Of a stretch of 64,000 bases of DNA, positions 8,101 through 16,338 are shown in pieces. Both the position numbers and the translations under genes were made by a program. Under the pieces are notes generated by a model. That model had not been told where the DNA came from and ran no database searches. It saw only the letters and a program-made list of their open reading frames with translations. The stretch is from Phycisphaeraceae bacterium (GTDB lineage Bacteria; Planctomycetota; Phycisphaerae; Phycisphaerales; UBA1924), in the NCBI GenBank assembly GCA_019636625.1, contig JAHBXE010000002.1, forward strand, positions 62,001-126,000. The letters run 5' to 3'. The stretch's first letter is position 1. Every line of letters begins with the position of its first letter.

Positions 8101-9443
8101 GCCTCGCCATCCAGTCGCCCATGGTGGCCCGGTGGACGCCGGACCCGACGTGGCTGAACGAGTACGCGCTCGCGGCCCAGCGCGCGGGCGAGCCGATCGA
8201 GCCGGATTCGCTGCGTGTGACGGAGACGCCGGAGTTGACCGTCCGGGTTCTGAAGCTCGCCGTCCCGATGGGGAACGTGCCGCGCCTGGCGCTTGGAGTC
8301 TTTGAACTGGATGTGCAGGTCGAGGCGCCCAAGGTCGCCGTGGCCGTGGGGAACGGAGGGAAGAAGGCGGCCACGCTGCAGAAGCTGGCCTTCCGGACCA
8401 TCGGCGGACACGAGCCGGGGGTGCTCGGCTTCAGCCTTCGGGCCGAGGACCTCGGCGCTGGTGGAGGCCCGGGAAACGCGCCGGCGCTCCTGCTCCAAGG
8501 CGGCGTGTACCGCATCGCCGACGGTCAGGGCAACCCAACGCCGGACAGCGCGGTCGTGTCCATGACGGGGGACATCTACAACGCCCCTTCCGCCGTACTC
8601 GATGCTCTGGCGAATCAGGACGGTCTGCTCGCCGAGGCCCTCGGGCCGATCGTCGCCGTCACGGTCCGGACGCAGGGGGCCAGCCAGGCGAGCGGAAAGC
8701 TGATCGTCACGATGACGTCACCCCGCGCGGAAATGGAACTCTCCGGCGAGTTCACCGGCGGCACGTTCATCGCCGAAGGCGAGCCCAGGATCACGTTGCA
8801 CACCGTTACATCGGACCTCGGCCGGATGCTCCTCTCCGGCATGCCGCTCATCGGCACCTTCGAGAAGCGAGCCGAAGACGGCCCGGCGCAGGTGAAGGTG
8901 ACGGGACTCCGCGTGCCCCTGGATGGGCACCTCGAAAAATTCAACGGCGACTTCACGGTCGAGCTGGGCACCGCGCGCTTCGAGACCAGCGGTGTGTTCG
9001 GGGCCATCCTCCGCGCCACCAAGCAACGGGAGACGGGGATGGTCGGCCGCCGTCTTCAACCCCTCACCCTGAGCATCAAGGACGGCGTGCTCACCTACGC
9101 GCGATGGAAGGTCCCCCTTGGTGACTTCACGTTCGACACCCGCGGCACGGTGGACCTTGTCAATCGCCGCCTGGACATTGTCACATACATCCCCTTCGGC
9201 GCCCTGACGGATGAAGCCGCCGGCGCCTTCAACACCGGCCTCGGACGCCTCCTCACCGGCGCTGTGCCTTTCATCGAGCAGGCCACGATGGTCCCCTTCC
9301 GAACCCGCGGCGGGTTCGCCGATGCCAAGACCGAGCCGGACATCGAGCTCTTCCTGACCGAAACCGGGCGCACCCTGCTCCGCCCCGACCGCCTCATACG
9401 CGAGGGGCTCCAGAACATTTTCAAGCCTTCCGAAAAGAAGTAG
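5193..9443 (+). CDS. giant AsmA-like membrane-anchored protein
   Basis: A 1416-residue protein with a basic N-terminus (RRGRR) and one membrane helix (about residues 20-45); the rest would lie in the periplasm. The body is a long series of beta-rich, low-complexity segments typical of the AsmA/TamB/DUF748 superfamily, whose members form long hydrophobic grooves that bridge inner and outer membranes and are thought to move lipids. The C-terminal part (GVLTYARWKVPLGDFTFDTR, then DIVTYIPFGAL) is the most family-like. A GGAG sits upstream of the ATG. It stands alone behind the nusG terminator and is convergent with the DUF3500 gene. Family assignment rests on architecture rather than a catalytic motif. 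Confidence 0.65.
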   Translation: MTVTSEGTAGSGRPGRRGRRLLLWAIGLVACLVAAAALLGPFIGGAIVRSSLQEAGNQAINGKVEVGGVSLSWFGAQGVGPVTVVDAKGERVASVRIGVQRGLLSLAAAAVGLSPMDLGTVSLTGEATVTRFADGRTTLDDLVRTSAPASGGSGQPGAGGSARAKLPLGLAATFNLDLTSFRLLDQATGREVRVNDIKGNAAYAGGVVSASLNAEAVSLAAAGAGETPKAVPAGILRAEATVRDLVDGAGNLTPDRAVATINVDLTDVAMDIAGVLSGVGASLAQGVGETARITAHAEGGLEHGRATFAWTSRGVRAAVAVRSEKGIISLASPATLNASGAAVSAATSLLGATATDGAALRVESYPGVDLTIGSLRVPLPSGRVDLRGVALDAGLKTTTAALAWQETPGAPPRLVSIGPVEASIRSETLAGGISTKVNTGMSIDNAAAARIEADATVRELLEAGGAWRSGVPLVEGQARVMDVATAVWQPLVQPLGIDLVAGVGPRASFVLTAKPGAEGKSTEITAEVSSDGLQGNLQSRVDGTVASISGEATLRSPRALVGSKLESAGLDVSPGGLVTVAARGVTLDLQRPVESVTGEIEAAVGELSLLPHGVRADPLQINRIVLAAKRPAGEPPRLRVDGTGSHDGQAVAFQGRFEFPRLKGTGPWESDALVPEGALRFTALPTTLASLWLGEETGLDRLIADSIGQSMTAELTASPAPDRASRVSLSAKSSLVESSIVSLVSERQVQLQTASLKATLTPEVAARWIDRFAPGSTSLPSLAGPAETVVRLAPVSVPLRSGAPDWSGAGVAELQIDLRGDIRPPGMQPSMQATVRDTAMNVQFPLASLGDSAPRQAALKFQGTLAGPSKESFASVLGSASVPMAGTQPSGAAQGEVTMDVSNAAGVDAVLGKPGFMTGAVGEKANLKLQVRAEVKEGQAPWAGATAQLAIASPRLTTSQPLKLTGDERRLAIQSPMVARWTPDPTWLNEYALAAQRAGEPIEPDSLRVTETPELTVRVLKLAVPMGNVPRLALGVFELDVQVEAPKVAVAVGNGGKKAATLQKLAFRTIGGHEPGVLGFSLRAEDLGAGGGPGNAPALLLQGGVYRIADGQGNPTPDSAVVSMTGDIYNAPSAVLDALANQDGLLAEALGPIVAVTVRTQGASQASGKLIVTMTSPRAEMELSGEFTGGTFIAEGEPRITLHTVTSDLGRMLLSGMPLIGTFEKRAEDGPAQVKVTGLRVPLDGHLEKFNGDFTVELGTARFETSGVFGAILRATKQRETGMVGRRLQPLTLSIKDGVLTYARWKVPLGDFTFDTRGTVDLVNRRLDIVTYIPFGALTDEAAGAFNTGLGRLLTGAVPFIEQATMVPFRTRGGFADAKTEPDIELFLTETGRTLLRPDRLIREGLQNIFKPSEKK

Positions 9444-9455
9444 CGCCGCGCGGGA

Positions 9456-10505
9456 TTACCGGTGCGGGTGCCCGTGCTCATAGTGCTGGCGGAGGAGGTC
9501 CTGCCCGAAGTTGCGTTCGCGGTCGTGCCAGACCGTGTGCACGTGGTTCGCGTTGTTCGCGGTGTTGTCGTACTCGATGACGAACGTGGGCCCCGATATC
9601 CGGTAGTAGTGCGGGCGCCCCGGAAGCAACTCACCGGCCCAGGCAAAGCGAACGTCCGCCAGCCCGGCGGCGCGGATGCGCTCCATCTCCGCCGAGGCCA
9701 GTTCCCGCCGCAGGTTCCCCGCGAACTCCTCGATGAGTTCGAGCAGAAGTGCCTGCTGCGAAGCATCCAGATCGGAATGGCGCAGCCCCCGTGCCGGCGC
9801 GGCATCCAGGCCTCTCCCGGGCATGGTCAGGATGTCGCTTGGCACCTGCCCGGAGAGGATGCCCTCAACCCGCTGCGCTTCCGTCAGCGATCGCGCCAGC
9901 GCCCGGCCCAGGTCCTCCTCGCGGGACAGCACCCGGAGCCCGGCCTGCGGACCATGGGCGACTGTCGCGGGGTTTGTGCCCATGAAAGCGGGCGTGTGCG
10001 CCACGGCCTCACCCCCGGGGAACGTGAAGTTCAAGGACAGGTGATGGCCCTCGATCTTCCAGCCCCACGGCGAGGCCCCGCCCGGCGTTCCGTACACGGC
10101 GATCGTGTACGCCAGTGGGTCGCGCGAAGCGCCGTCCCCGCCCGCGGCCCGTTCCATCTCCCGCAGCACCCCGTCGAGCGCCATGATCCCCTCGGCCTTG
10201 AGCATGCCCCGCGACGAAAGCGCCGCACGCAGCAGGTTCCGCGCCGCCGTCCGCTGGCCGGCGTCCATCTGCGCGAAGGTAACGCCGGGACGGGCGCGGG
10301 GAACGAAGTGCCAATCAAGCCTCGCCGGGTCGTCGAACGAACGCACCGCCGCGGCCCGCAACTCGGGGGAGAGCGATTCCAAAAAAGCGCCCGCCGCCGA
10401 GGCGATATCGGCGGCGGGCGATGATCGGCCCAGTTTCGCCGCGCCAAGCCCCAGCACGGCGAGCAGGAGGAACGGGACAAGGGGCTTGACCAGGCGGGTT
10501 CTCAA
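9456..10505 (-). CDS. DUF3500 domain secreted protein
   Basis: A 349-residue protein with an N-terminal signal peptide or anchor (residues 6-25, VPFLLLAVLGLGAAKL) and the pattern of DUF3500 proteins: WGWKIEGHHLSLNF near residue 155, the PAFMGTNPA segment, and the closing FVIEYDNTANNANHVHTVW with DRERNFGQDLL near the C-terminus. The histidine-rich end (EHGHPHR) and the conserved H and N residues may bind metal. Its function is unknown. The start is a TTG overlapping the stop of the preceding gene in a TTGA junction, with GAGGAG upstream; no better in-frame start exists. It is coupled to the helical secreted protein before it. Confidence 0.75.
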   Translation of the reverse strand: MRTRLVKPLVPFLLLAVLGLGAAKLGRSSPAADIASAAGAFLESLSPELRAAAVRSFDDPARLDWHFVPRARPGVTFAQMDAGQRTAARNLLRAALSSRGMLKAEGIMALDGVLREMERAAGGDGASRDPLAYTIAVYGTPGGASPWGWKIEGHHLSLNFTFPGGEAVAHTPAFMGTNPATVAHGPQAGLRVLSREEDLGRALARSLTEAQRVEGILSGQVPSDILTMPGRGLDAAPARGLRHSDLDASQQALLLELIEEFAGNLRRELASAEMERIRAAGLADVRFAWAGELLPGRPHYYRISGPTFVIEYDNTANNANHVHTVWHDRERNFGQDLLRQHYEHGHPHR

Positions 10506-11029
10506 TCGACGCCGAACTCCTCGTGGCCCGCATCACGCATCTTCAACAGTTCCGAAATGCCGGCGCGGGCCGCATCGCCCTTGCCCTCCATGATGTTCTG
10601 CTCGACGTCGAGAAGCTTGCGTGCGACGGCGATCAGGTGCTTGCGGTACGACTCGGCGGCCTTGGCCTTGGCGGCTTCATCCTTGATATCGGCCACCTGG
10701 TGCGGCGTGCCGGCCTTGGCGTTGATGCACCCGCGCTGCGCATCACCGATGAGCTTCAGGCACGCGTCCTTCTTCGCCGGATCGCCGACCTGATCGCGGA
10801 GCTGCTGAAGCGCCCGGTTCAGGCCCTTCATGCTCGCCTCAACGTTGGGTACCTCTGCACCGGACCGGCCGCCGGGCCGGCCTTCGGGCCGACCTTCGGG
10901 CTGACGGCCTTCGGGCGGGCGGCCCTCGGGGCGGCTGGGTCGCTCCGGCTGCGCGGTCGCAACGGACAGGACGGTGAGCGTGGTGCCGGCGGCGAGCGCG
11001 GCAAAGCTGAACAGACGGGCAGAACGCAT
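10502..11029 (-). CDS. secreted cytochrome-b562-like helical protein, function unknown
   Basis: A 175-residue protein with a clear signal peptide (residues 1-26, cleavage after SVATAQ). Next comes a P/E/G/R-rich linker of about 40 residues built from PEGRP-like repeats. A C-terminal block of about 110 residues (LQQLRDQVGDPAKKDACLKLIGDAQ, AESYRKHLIAVARKLLDVEQNIMEG) has the size and helix pattern of a four-helix periplasmic bundle such as cytochrome b562, without an obvious haem motif. The ATG at 11029 is preceded by AAGGAGGT. A TATGCT -10 box lies at 11055-11060. It forms an operon with the DUF3500 gene through a TTGA overlap. Confidence 0.65.
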   Translation of the reverse strand: MRSARLFSFAALAAGTTLTVLSVATAQPERPSRPEGRPPEGRQPEGRPEGRPGGRSGAEVPNVEASMKGLNRALQQLRDQVGDPAKKDACLKLIGDAQRGCINAKAGTPHQVADIKDEAAKAKAAESYRKHLIAVARKLLDVEQNIMEGKGDAARAGISELLKMRDAGHEEFGVD

Positions 11030-11073
11030 GGGACCTCCTTTGGATTGAAGCAGCAGCATACCAGCCCCGACGC

Positions 11074-12246
11074 TCACTCCGAAAGCACGAACGCCTTGTC
11101 GGTCCAGAGCTTGTCGATCCGCTGCCGCACGGAAGGGGCGGATTCGAGGCGTTCCCCGCAGGCGACCAGCAGATCCACCAGCCCGTCAAAGTCCGAAACC
11201 GCGATGAACTCCGGGCCGATCCGGGCGGGTGATGTGTTCTTCCCCGCCTGAACAGCGGTCAAATCCGTCATGTTGTGGTAGTTTCCCAGGGGAAGGCACA
11301 GGCACGTCGCCTCGTACCCATACGAACAGAACACGGTCGCCTCGCACGCGCCCCCGGCCATCAGTTTCCGCTGCCACTTCCACGCCGGGGACTGCGACAA
11401 CTTCTGGGAGGCGGTGGGGGGAGCGCCACCGGCGATCTCTTCGGCTCGCTTGGCGACCGCGCCCGTCAGCGTCGGCGAGAACACGCTCAGCCGGTCCCCC
11501 ACGCGGACGATCGGCCCGCCCCCGATCGGCGAATCCTCGAACGATCGGCTGTTCTCGAGCGCGATCACCCGCGAGCCCGGCGGCATCGTCCGCTCCCGGC
11601 AGGCCGCGATCGCGCCGACAAAGCCGATCTCTTCCGCACGGGTAAAGAGCAGCTTGGGGAAGTTCGGCGCACCCAGCGCGCCCTCGCGCAGCAGCGCATC
11701 GTACGCGCCCAGCGCCGCGGCCAGCGCCGCCAGGTCATCGCACGCATGTGTGTACAGCAGGCCATCACGGATCTCCGCGGGGGGGAGCTCCCACGTCGCC
11801 ACATCGCCGACACGGACCTCCGCCGAGCGGTCGAGGTCGCACAGGTACGCCGGGAAGTGGCCCGGCTGGTCGAGTTTCTCGCCCAGCACCCCGCCGACCG
11901 GCGCTCCGCCGCCCGCGTGCACCGTCACACGGGCCTGGCGGAAGTAGTCCTCCATCACCCCGCCGCGAAAGCCGAGCTGGACCGTGCCCGGGCCCAGCAC
12001 CCGCTCCACCGTGAACGCGGGATGGTCCAGGTGCGCCGTGAAGTACACGGGGCTCCCTTCCGGCCGCACACCCCGCGGGGCGATGTGCAGGTTCCCCGCG
12101 TCATCCGTGGTGAGTTCCAGGCTCGGGCGGTTCTCGACCCACCGGCGGATCCAGTCGATGACGCGCCGCTCTTTCCCCGCGGCGGTTGGAAGCTGCGTCA
12201 GATCAAGCAGCCACGCGTGGTGCTCGCTTCGGTCGGTGATCGGCAT
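11074..12246 (-). CDS. M42/M20-like zinc aminopeptidase
   Basis: A 390-residue cytoplasmic metallopeptidase. The metal-ligand pattern of clan MH is visible: HLDHP near residue 73, CDDLAAL near 168, the catalytic pair in RAEEIGF near 203, ENS near 228, and a late histidine in YHNMTD near 328. These enzymes remove N-terminal residues from peptides using two zinc or cobalt ions. The ATG at 12246 is chosen because TACGAT stands 5 nt before it, the leaderless promoter arrangement seen across the window; an in-frame GTG lies one codon upstream. Exact substrate preference cannot be read. Confidence 0.75.
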   Translation of the reverse strand: MPITDRSEHHAWLLDLTQLPTAAGKERRVIDWIRRWVENRPSLELTTDDAGNLHIAPRGVRPEGSPVYFTAHLDHPAFTVERVLGPGTVQLGFRGGVMEDYFRQARVTVHAGGGAPVGGVLGEKLDQPGHFPAYLCDLDRSAEVRVGDVATWELPPAEIRDGLLYTHACDDLAALAAALGAYDALLREGALGAPNFPKLLFTRAEEIGFVGAIAACRERTMPPGSRVIALENSRSFEDSPIGGGPIVRVGDRLSVFSPTLTGAVAKRAEEIAGGAPPTASQKLSQSPAWKWQRKLMAGGACEATVFCSYGYEATCLCLPLGNYHNMTDLTAVQAGKNTSPARIGPEFIAVSDFDGLVDLLVACGERLESAPSVRQRIDKLWTDKAFVLSE

Positions 12247-12251
12247 CACGG

Positions 12252-12257
12252 ATCGTA
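12252..12257 (-). promoter_or_regulatory. leaderless -10 box of the M42-like peptidase
   Basis: TACGAT ends 5 nt before the ATG at 12246 and no Shine-Dalgarno is seen. Confidence 0.5.
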
Positions 12258-12302
12258 GTGCCGCGAGATCCTCGCCGCGCGTGCACGGACGAGCCAGGTC
12301 GT

Positions 12303-13409
12303 TCAGTGCTCCCCGCGGGGCGTCAGAACGTTCGAGTTCACGCGCCCCGTCGTGACGAACTCGCGGATCAGCGTCGCGCAGCGCTCGTGGGCCTCGATGT
12401 GCGGGGAGTGCATGATGCCCTTGAGCGGCACGAACGAGGACCGGGGGAGCTGGATGGCCATCTTGTACGCCATCGACGCCGGCAGGGCCTCATCGCGCAT
12501 CCCCACGATGATGAGGCATTCACGATCCACCCGCGCGTACGAGTCCTCGATCGCCTCGATGGCGTCCCAGTCCGGCCGAAGCCCGGCCTTCCACGGTACC
12601 GCCTTCGCGATCATCTGCTGCAGGGCGATGCGACGGGATGAGTCTCGCAGCACCTCGATCTTCTTGTCCGCCTCTTCCTTCAACGCCCTGGAAGGATCCT
12701 CCACCGAGGCGAACGTCGCTTTCGCGATGCGCCGTCTCAGTTCGCCGAGCACCACCGCCGCACGCACGCGGAACGCAGACGCCTCCGCGATCATCTTGTA
12801 CACCGGCGCCGGCGCGTTCAGCGCCACATCCAAGGGTGACACCAGCACCAGCCGGTCCACCTGCTGGACCACATCCGAGTACCGCTCCCGCAACCCGGGA
12901 TCACTGAACATCCGCACAATCACCGCCGCGCCGTACGAGTGGCCCACCAGCGCGATCCGCGGCGAAGAAGCAGTCACCAGGCAGTGCCGAAGGGCCTGCA
13001 GCGTCCGTTCCGCGACATCGGGAATGGTGTACGTCTCGTCGCCCACATCCCGCGCCGGCTCGCTCGTTCCGCAACCCGGCAGGTCCACCAGCCAGACCGC
13101 GTGATCGCGCGCCAGGTTCCCCGCCACAAACCGCCACGTCTCGTGGTCGGCGAAGACCCCGTGCACGAACACCAGCAGCCGATCCGCCTGTCCGCCTTCC
13201 AAAAGGTGGACCGCCACCTTCAGTTCAGACCCATCAGGCCCGCGCGTCGGCGCCAGGATCGTCCGAACCGGCCGGCTCAGCGTGGCGTGCTTGGCCGCGC
13301 GAAGATCGGGAAGAGAGTCCTCGCGAACAAGCTTTGAATACGGAGAGGCGCAGCCAAGCAGCAGCACGGCCGCCAGCGCCACGACAAGCACACGCCACGC
13401 TCGCGCCAT
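12303..13409 (-). CDS. alpha/beta hydrolase lipoprotein
   Basis: A 368-residue protein exported as a lipoprotein: signal helix followed by the lipobox LLGC at about residue 19. The alpha/beta-hydrolase core shows the oxyanion segment HGVF near residue 75, the nucleophile elbow GHSYG near 143, and a C-terminal histidine in GIMHSPHIEAHE near 340, with the acid probably in the GMRDEALP loop. It probably hydrolyses an ester at the cell envelope. The ATG at 13409 follows GGGAGGT; the open frame continues upstream but that part overlaps the helicase gene and is unsupported. Substrate unknown. Confidence 0.8.
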   Translation of the reverse strand: MARAWRVLVVALAAVLLLGCASPYSKLVREDSLPDLRAAKHATLSRPVRTILAPTRGPDGSELKVAVHLLEGGQADRLLVFVHGVFADHETWRFVAGNLARDHAVWLVDLPGCGTSEPARDVGDETYTIPDVAERTLQALRHCLVTASSPRIALVGHSYGAAVIVRMFSDPGLRERYSDVVQQVDRLVLVSPLDVALNAPAPVYKMIAEASAFRVRAAVVLGELRRRIAKATFASVEDPSRALKEEADKKIEVLRDSSRRIALQQMIAKAVPWKAGLRPDWDAIEAIEDSYARVDRECLIIVGMRDEALPASMAYKMAIQLPRSSFVPLKGIMHSPHIEAHERCATLIREFVTTGRVNSNVLTPRGEH

Positions 13410-13416
13410 GCCCTCG

Positions 13417-15036
13417 CTACCTCCCGCGTGTCTTGACCCGCCCCTGCAACCGCCGCGGCGGCAGCTTCGAGGGAATGATGCCGCCCGGGAACTTGGTCGG
13501 GTCCGGGGCAATGGCGGGCGCTGCACCGGCCTCGGGGCCGGCGGGAGCGGGTGTCGCGGGCGCGGCGGGCGTCGCAAAGCGGCTGCCCTTGCTGGCGATG
13601 TTCCGCTCCTTCTGCTCCCGCTCCTTCTGCACCCAATCCGGCACCGGGCCGGGCTCGAAGTCCGAGTAATCAAGCTTCGGGATCTCGGCGTTGATGTGCC
13701 GCTCAATGTCCGTCAGCAGCCCGCCCTGGTCCGGCGTGACAAACGACCACGCCACGCCCCCTCGCCCCGCGCGGGCCGTCCGGCCGATGCGGTGAACGTA
13801 GAGCTCGATGTCGTCCGGCAGGTCGTAGTTGATGACGTGGGTGATGCCCTCGACGTCGATCCCGCGGCTGGCCAGGTCCGAGGCGATGAGCACCTCGAGC
13901 TGCCCGCTGCGGAGCTTCTGCATGACCTGGTTGCGCTTCCCCTGGCCCAGGTCGGCGTGGATCGCGTGCGCATCGATGCCCTTCTCCGTCAGGTACCGCG
14001 CCAGTTCATCGCACGACCGCTTGAGGCGGCAGAACACCACCGTCAGCGCCGGTTCCTCGTGCGTCAGCAGGTGCTTGAGCAGCCGCTTCTTGTCCCACGG
14101 CTGCACCGGCAGGTGGAACTGCTTCACCAGGCTGACCGTCAGCGAGCCCGCCGCGATGTGCAGCTTCTCCGGGTCGTGCATGTACGACCGGGCCAGCTTC
14201 TCGATCTCGGGCGAGAGCGTGGCGGAAACGAAAATCGTCTGCCGTCCGCGCGTGCCGTCCGCGTTCATCGGCGGGGGGCACTTGCCCAGGATCTTCCGGA
14301 TGTCCTCGCGGAACCCGATGTCGAGCATCCGGTCAACTTCATCCAGCACGGCGAACTTCACGTTCTTGAAGTGCAGCATCCCCCGTTCCACCATGTCCAT
14401 CACGCGCCCGGGCGTGCCGACGATGATCTCCGGGTCCTTGCGGAGGCGGCTGGCCTGCGAGCTGATCCGCTGCCCGCCGTAGATCGGCGCGACCTGGATC
14501 GGCGTGAACTTCCCCAGTTCCTGAAGGTCCTGCGAAATCTGGATCGCCAGCTCCCGCGTCGGCGCCAGGATCAGCGACTGGAACGCCAGGTTCCGCGTCG
14601 CCATGTGGAACAGCGGCAGTCCGAACGCCGCGGTCTTGCCCGTGCCCGTCTTGGCCTGGCCGATCACGTCACGTCCGGACAGGATCACCGGGATCAGCCG
14701 CGCCTGGATCGACGTCGGCTGCTTGAAGCCCGCCGCCTCGATGCCCTTGAGCACGCTGTTGCGAAGCCCGAGCTGCGCAAACGTCGTGCTCTGGTCAAAG
14801 ATCTCGCCCACCGGGACGGCTTCGGGCACGGGGGCGGGGTGCTCGCCCGTCACCGGTCCATGAACCACCACGTGGCCGTCCGGCGCATGCTCGAGCCCGT
14901 CCGGTCCGATGTACGACGCGGGAAGCGGTGGGGGACGTTCCCCCTCCAGCGCCGGTGAGGCATCGACTGTTGAAGTGGGGGAAGGGGAGGGCGAATCGGG
15001 GTTGGAAAGAGTCGTATCGGTATTGTCAGGCATCAT
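13417..15036 (-). CDS. DEAD-box RNA helicase (RhlE-like)
   Basis: A 539-residue ATP-dependent RNA helicase. The Q motif (GFKQPTSIQ) is followed by Walker A AKTGTGKTAAF near residue 130, PTRELA, GGQ, TPGR, the Walker B variant VLDEVDRML (DEVD instead of DEAD), SAT, and the domain-2 motifs VFCR, SDLASRGIDVEGI and HRIGRTARAGR. Residues 1-85 are a disordered S/P-rich leader and the tail is P/A-rich. It acts in ribosome assembly or RNA decay in its family. The start could be either of two adjacent ATGs (15036 or 15033). Confidence 0.92.
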   Translation of the reverse strand: MMPDNTDTTLSNPDSPSPSPTSTVDASPALEGERPPPLPASYIGPDGLEHAPDGHVVVHGPVTGEHPAPVPEAVPVGEIFDQSTTFAQLGLRNSVLKGIEAAGFKQPTSIQARLIPVILSGRDVIGQAKTGTGKTAAFGLPLFHMATRNLAFQSLILAPTRELAIQISQDLQELGKFTPIQVAPIYGGQRISSQASRLRKDPEIIVGTPGRVMDMVERGMLHFKNVKFAVLDEVDRMLDIGFREDIRKILGKCPPPMNADGTRGRQTIFVSATLSPEIEKLARSYMHDPEKLHIAAGSLTVSLVKQFHLPVQPWDKKRLLKHLLTHEEPALTVVFCRLKRSCDELARYLTEKGIDAHAIHADLGQGKRNQVMQKLRSGQLEVLIASDLASRGIDVEGITHVINYDLPDDIELYVHRIGRTARAGRGGVAWSFVTPDQGGLLTDIERHINAEIPKLDYSDFEPGPVPDWVQKEREQKERNIASKGSRFATPAAPATPAPAGPEAGAAPAIAPDPTKFPGGIIPSKLPPRRLQGRVKTRGR

Positions 15037-15277
15037 CCGTGTGATCACCGCTCTCTGGCGCACGCTCGTGGGATGACAGACGTGGGGGGCCTCAAACCGG
15101 TCATCCCGGCAAGGCCCGCGGCGTCAACCATCCCCCGCGAGTATGCGCCATCCGCTCCAAGGCGGAAAGCGATGCTCCGTAAGGGCCGACCGGTGACGCG
15201 GACCACCCGCGCCCGGACGGCGTTGGTTCCGTCGAACACGGTAGTTTAGGCGAGCCGAGGCCCCGGCCTCAGCCCCT

Positions 15278-16318
15278 TCACCCCTCCCCGCCCTCGATGA
15301 ACACATCCACCAACTGGCCCGGGTAGAGCGCGGCGGCCCCCTCCACCCGGAACACCACTTCCAGCACGCGGGTGTCCACCCGTTCGGTCGTTGCCCCGGA
15401 CAGTTGCACCTTCGGCTGCGCCAGCGGCTCAATCCGGATCATCGTGAGCGGAACCAGGATTGCCTTCTGGCCACGCACCCGCGCCTGGGCCGGCGCGCCC
15501 ATCCGGAGCAACGGCAGGTCCTCCTCATCCACCCGGGCCCGAACGTGCAGCGTGGAAAGGTCGCCCAGCACCATCGCCGCCCCCGAAGGGTCCGCCGGGG
15601 CAAACTGGCCCGGCTCCACGTTCCGCTTCAGCACCGTGCCGTCAAACGGCGCGCGAACCGTGCGCCGCTCGATCAACAGTTCCAGCGCCCGGATGTCCGC
15701 CTCCGCCGCGGCCAGCCCCGCCCGCGCCACGTCCACTTCCGCCGACCATGCGCCTGCCTTCAGCAGCGACAGCCTCCCCCTCGCCCCCGCCAGCCTGGCC
15801 TTCGCCCCGTCGAGCGCAAACTTGCGCCTGGCCTGCTCGTACTGCCCCGCCGCATCCAGCGCCCGCGCCTGGCCGTACTTCTCGTACTGGTCCTGCCAGT
15901 CGGCGACCTCCGACTCCATCGCGAGCACCTCCGCCTCCAGCGGGGGCAGCTCCTCCGCCCGCGGCTGCAACTCGACCTTCCGCAGCGTTGCCTCCGCCGA
16001 TTGCCGTGCCCCCCGCGCCCGGATCAGTTCCGCCTGCAGCGTCCGCGCATCGAGTTCGAAGAGCGGGTCACCCGCCTTCACGCGCTGCCCGACTTCCGCG
16101 AGCACCCGAACCACCAGCGCCCCCTCCGGCGCCGCGATGTTCACGTTCCGCGTCGCCGCCTCCACCTGCCCCGTCGCCGCGATCCCCTGCTTGTACGGGT
16201 TCACGCTCGGCTCCCCCGCCAGCGGGACCTTCGGCGCCTCGTGCTGCGCCGTCGCGGCGGTGTAAATGCCGATCGAGAGCCCCGCCGCCGCCAAGATGAA
16301 CGTGATCCACTTGATCAT
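15278..16318 (-). CDS. HlyD/DevB-type periplasmic adaptor of an ABC exporter
   Basis: A 346-residue membrane-fusion protein. One N-terminal membrane helix (residues 4-24) is followed by a lipoyl-like half (VNIAAPEGALVVRVLAEVGQ), a long coiled coil of about 120 residues rich in A, E, L and R, the second lipoyl half (RTVRAPFDGTVLKRNVEPGQ), and a beta-barrel domain (DLSTLHVRARVDEEDLP). Such adaptors connect an inner-membrane exporter to the outer membrane. It follows the permease gene by 20 bases with GGGGAGA upstream, so the two form an operon. No ATPase or outer-membrane channel gene lies next to it. Confidence 0.85.
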   Translation of the reverse strand: MIKWITFILAAAGLSIGIYTAATAQHEAPKVPLAGEPSVNPYKQGIAATGQVEAATRNVNIAAPEGALVVRVLAEVGQRVKAGDPLFELDARTLQAELIRARGARQSAEATLRKVELQPRAEELPPLEAEVLAMESEVADWQDQYEKYGQARALDAAGQYEQARRKFALDGAKARLAGARGRLSLLKAGAWSAEVDVARAGLAAAEADIRALELLIERRTVRAPFDGTVLKRNVEPGQFAPADPSGAAMVLGDLSTLHVRARVDEEDLPLLRMGAPAQARVRGQKAILVPLTMIRIEPLAQPKVQLSGATTERVDTRVLEVVFRVEGAAALYPGQLVDVFIEGGEG

Positions 16319-16338
16319 CCGAATCTCCCCAACGTGTC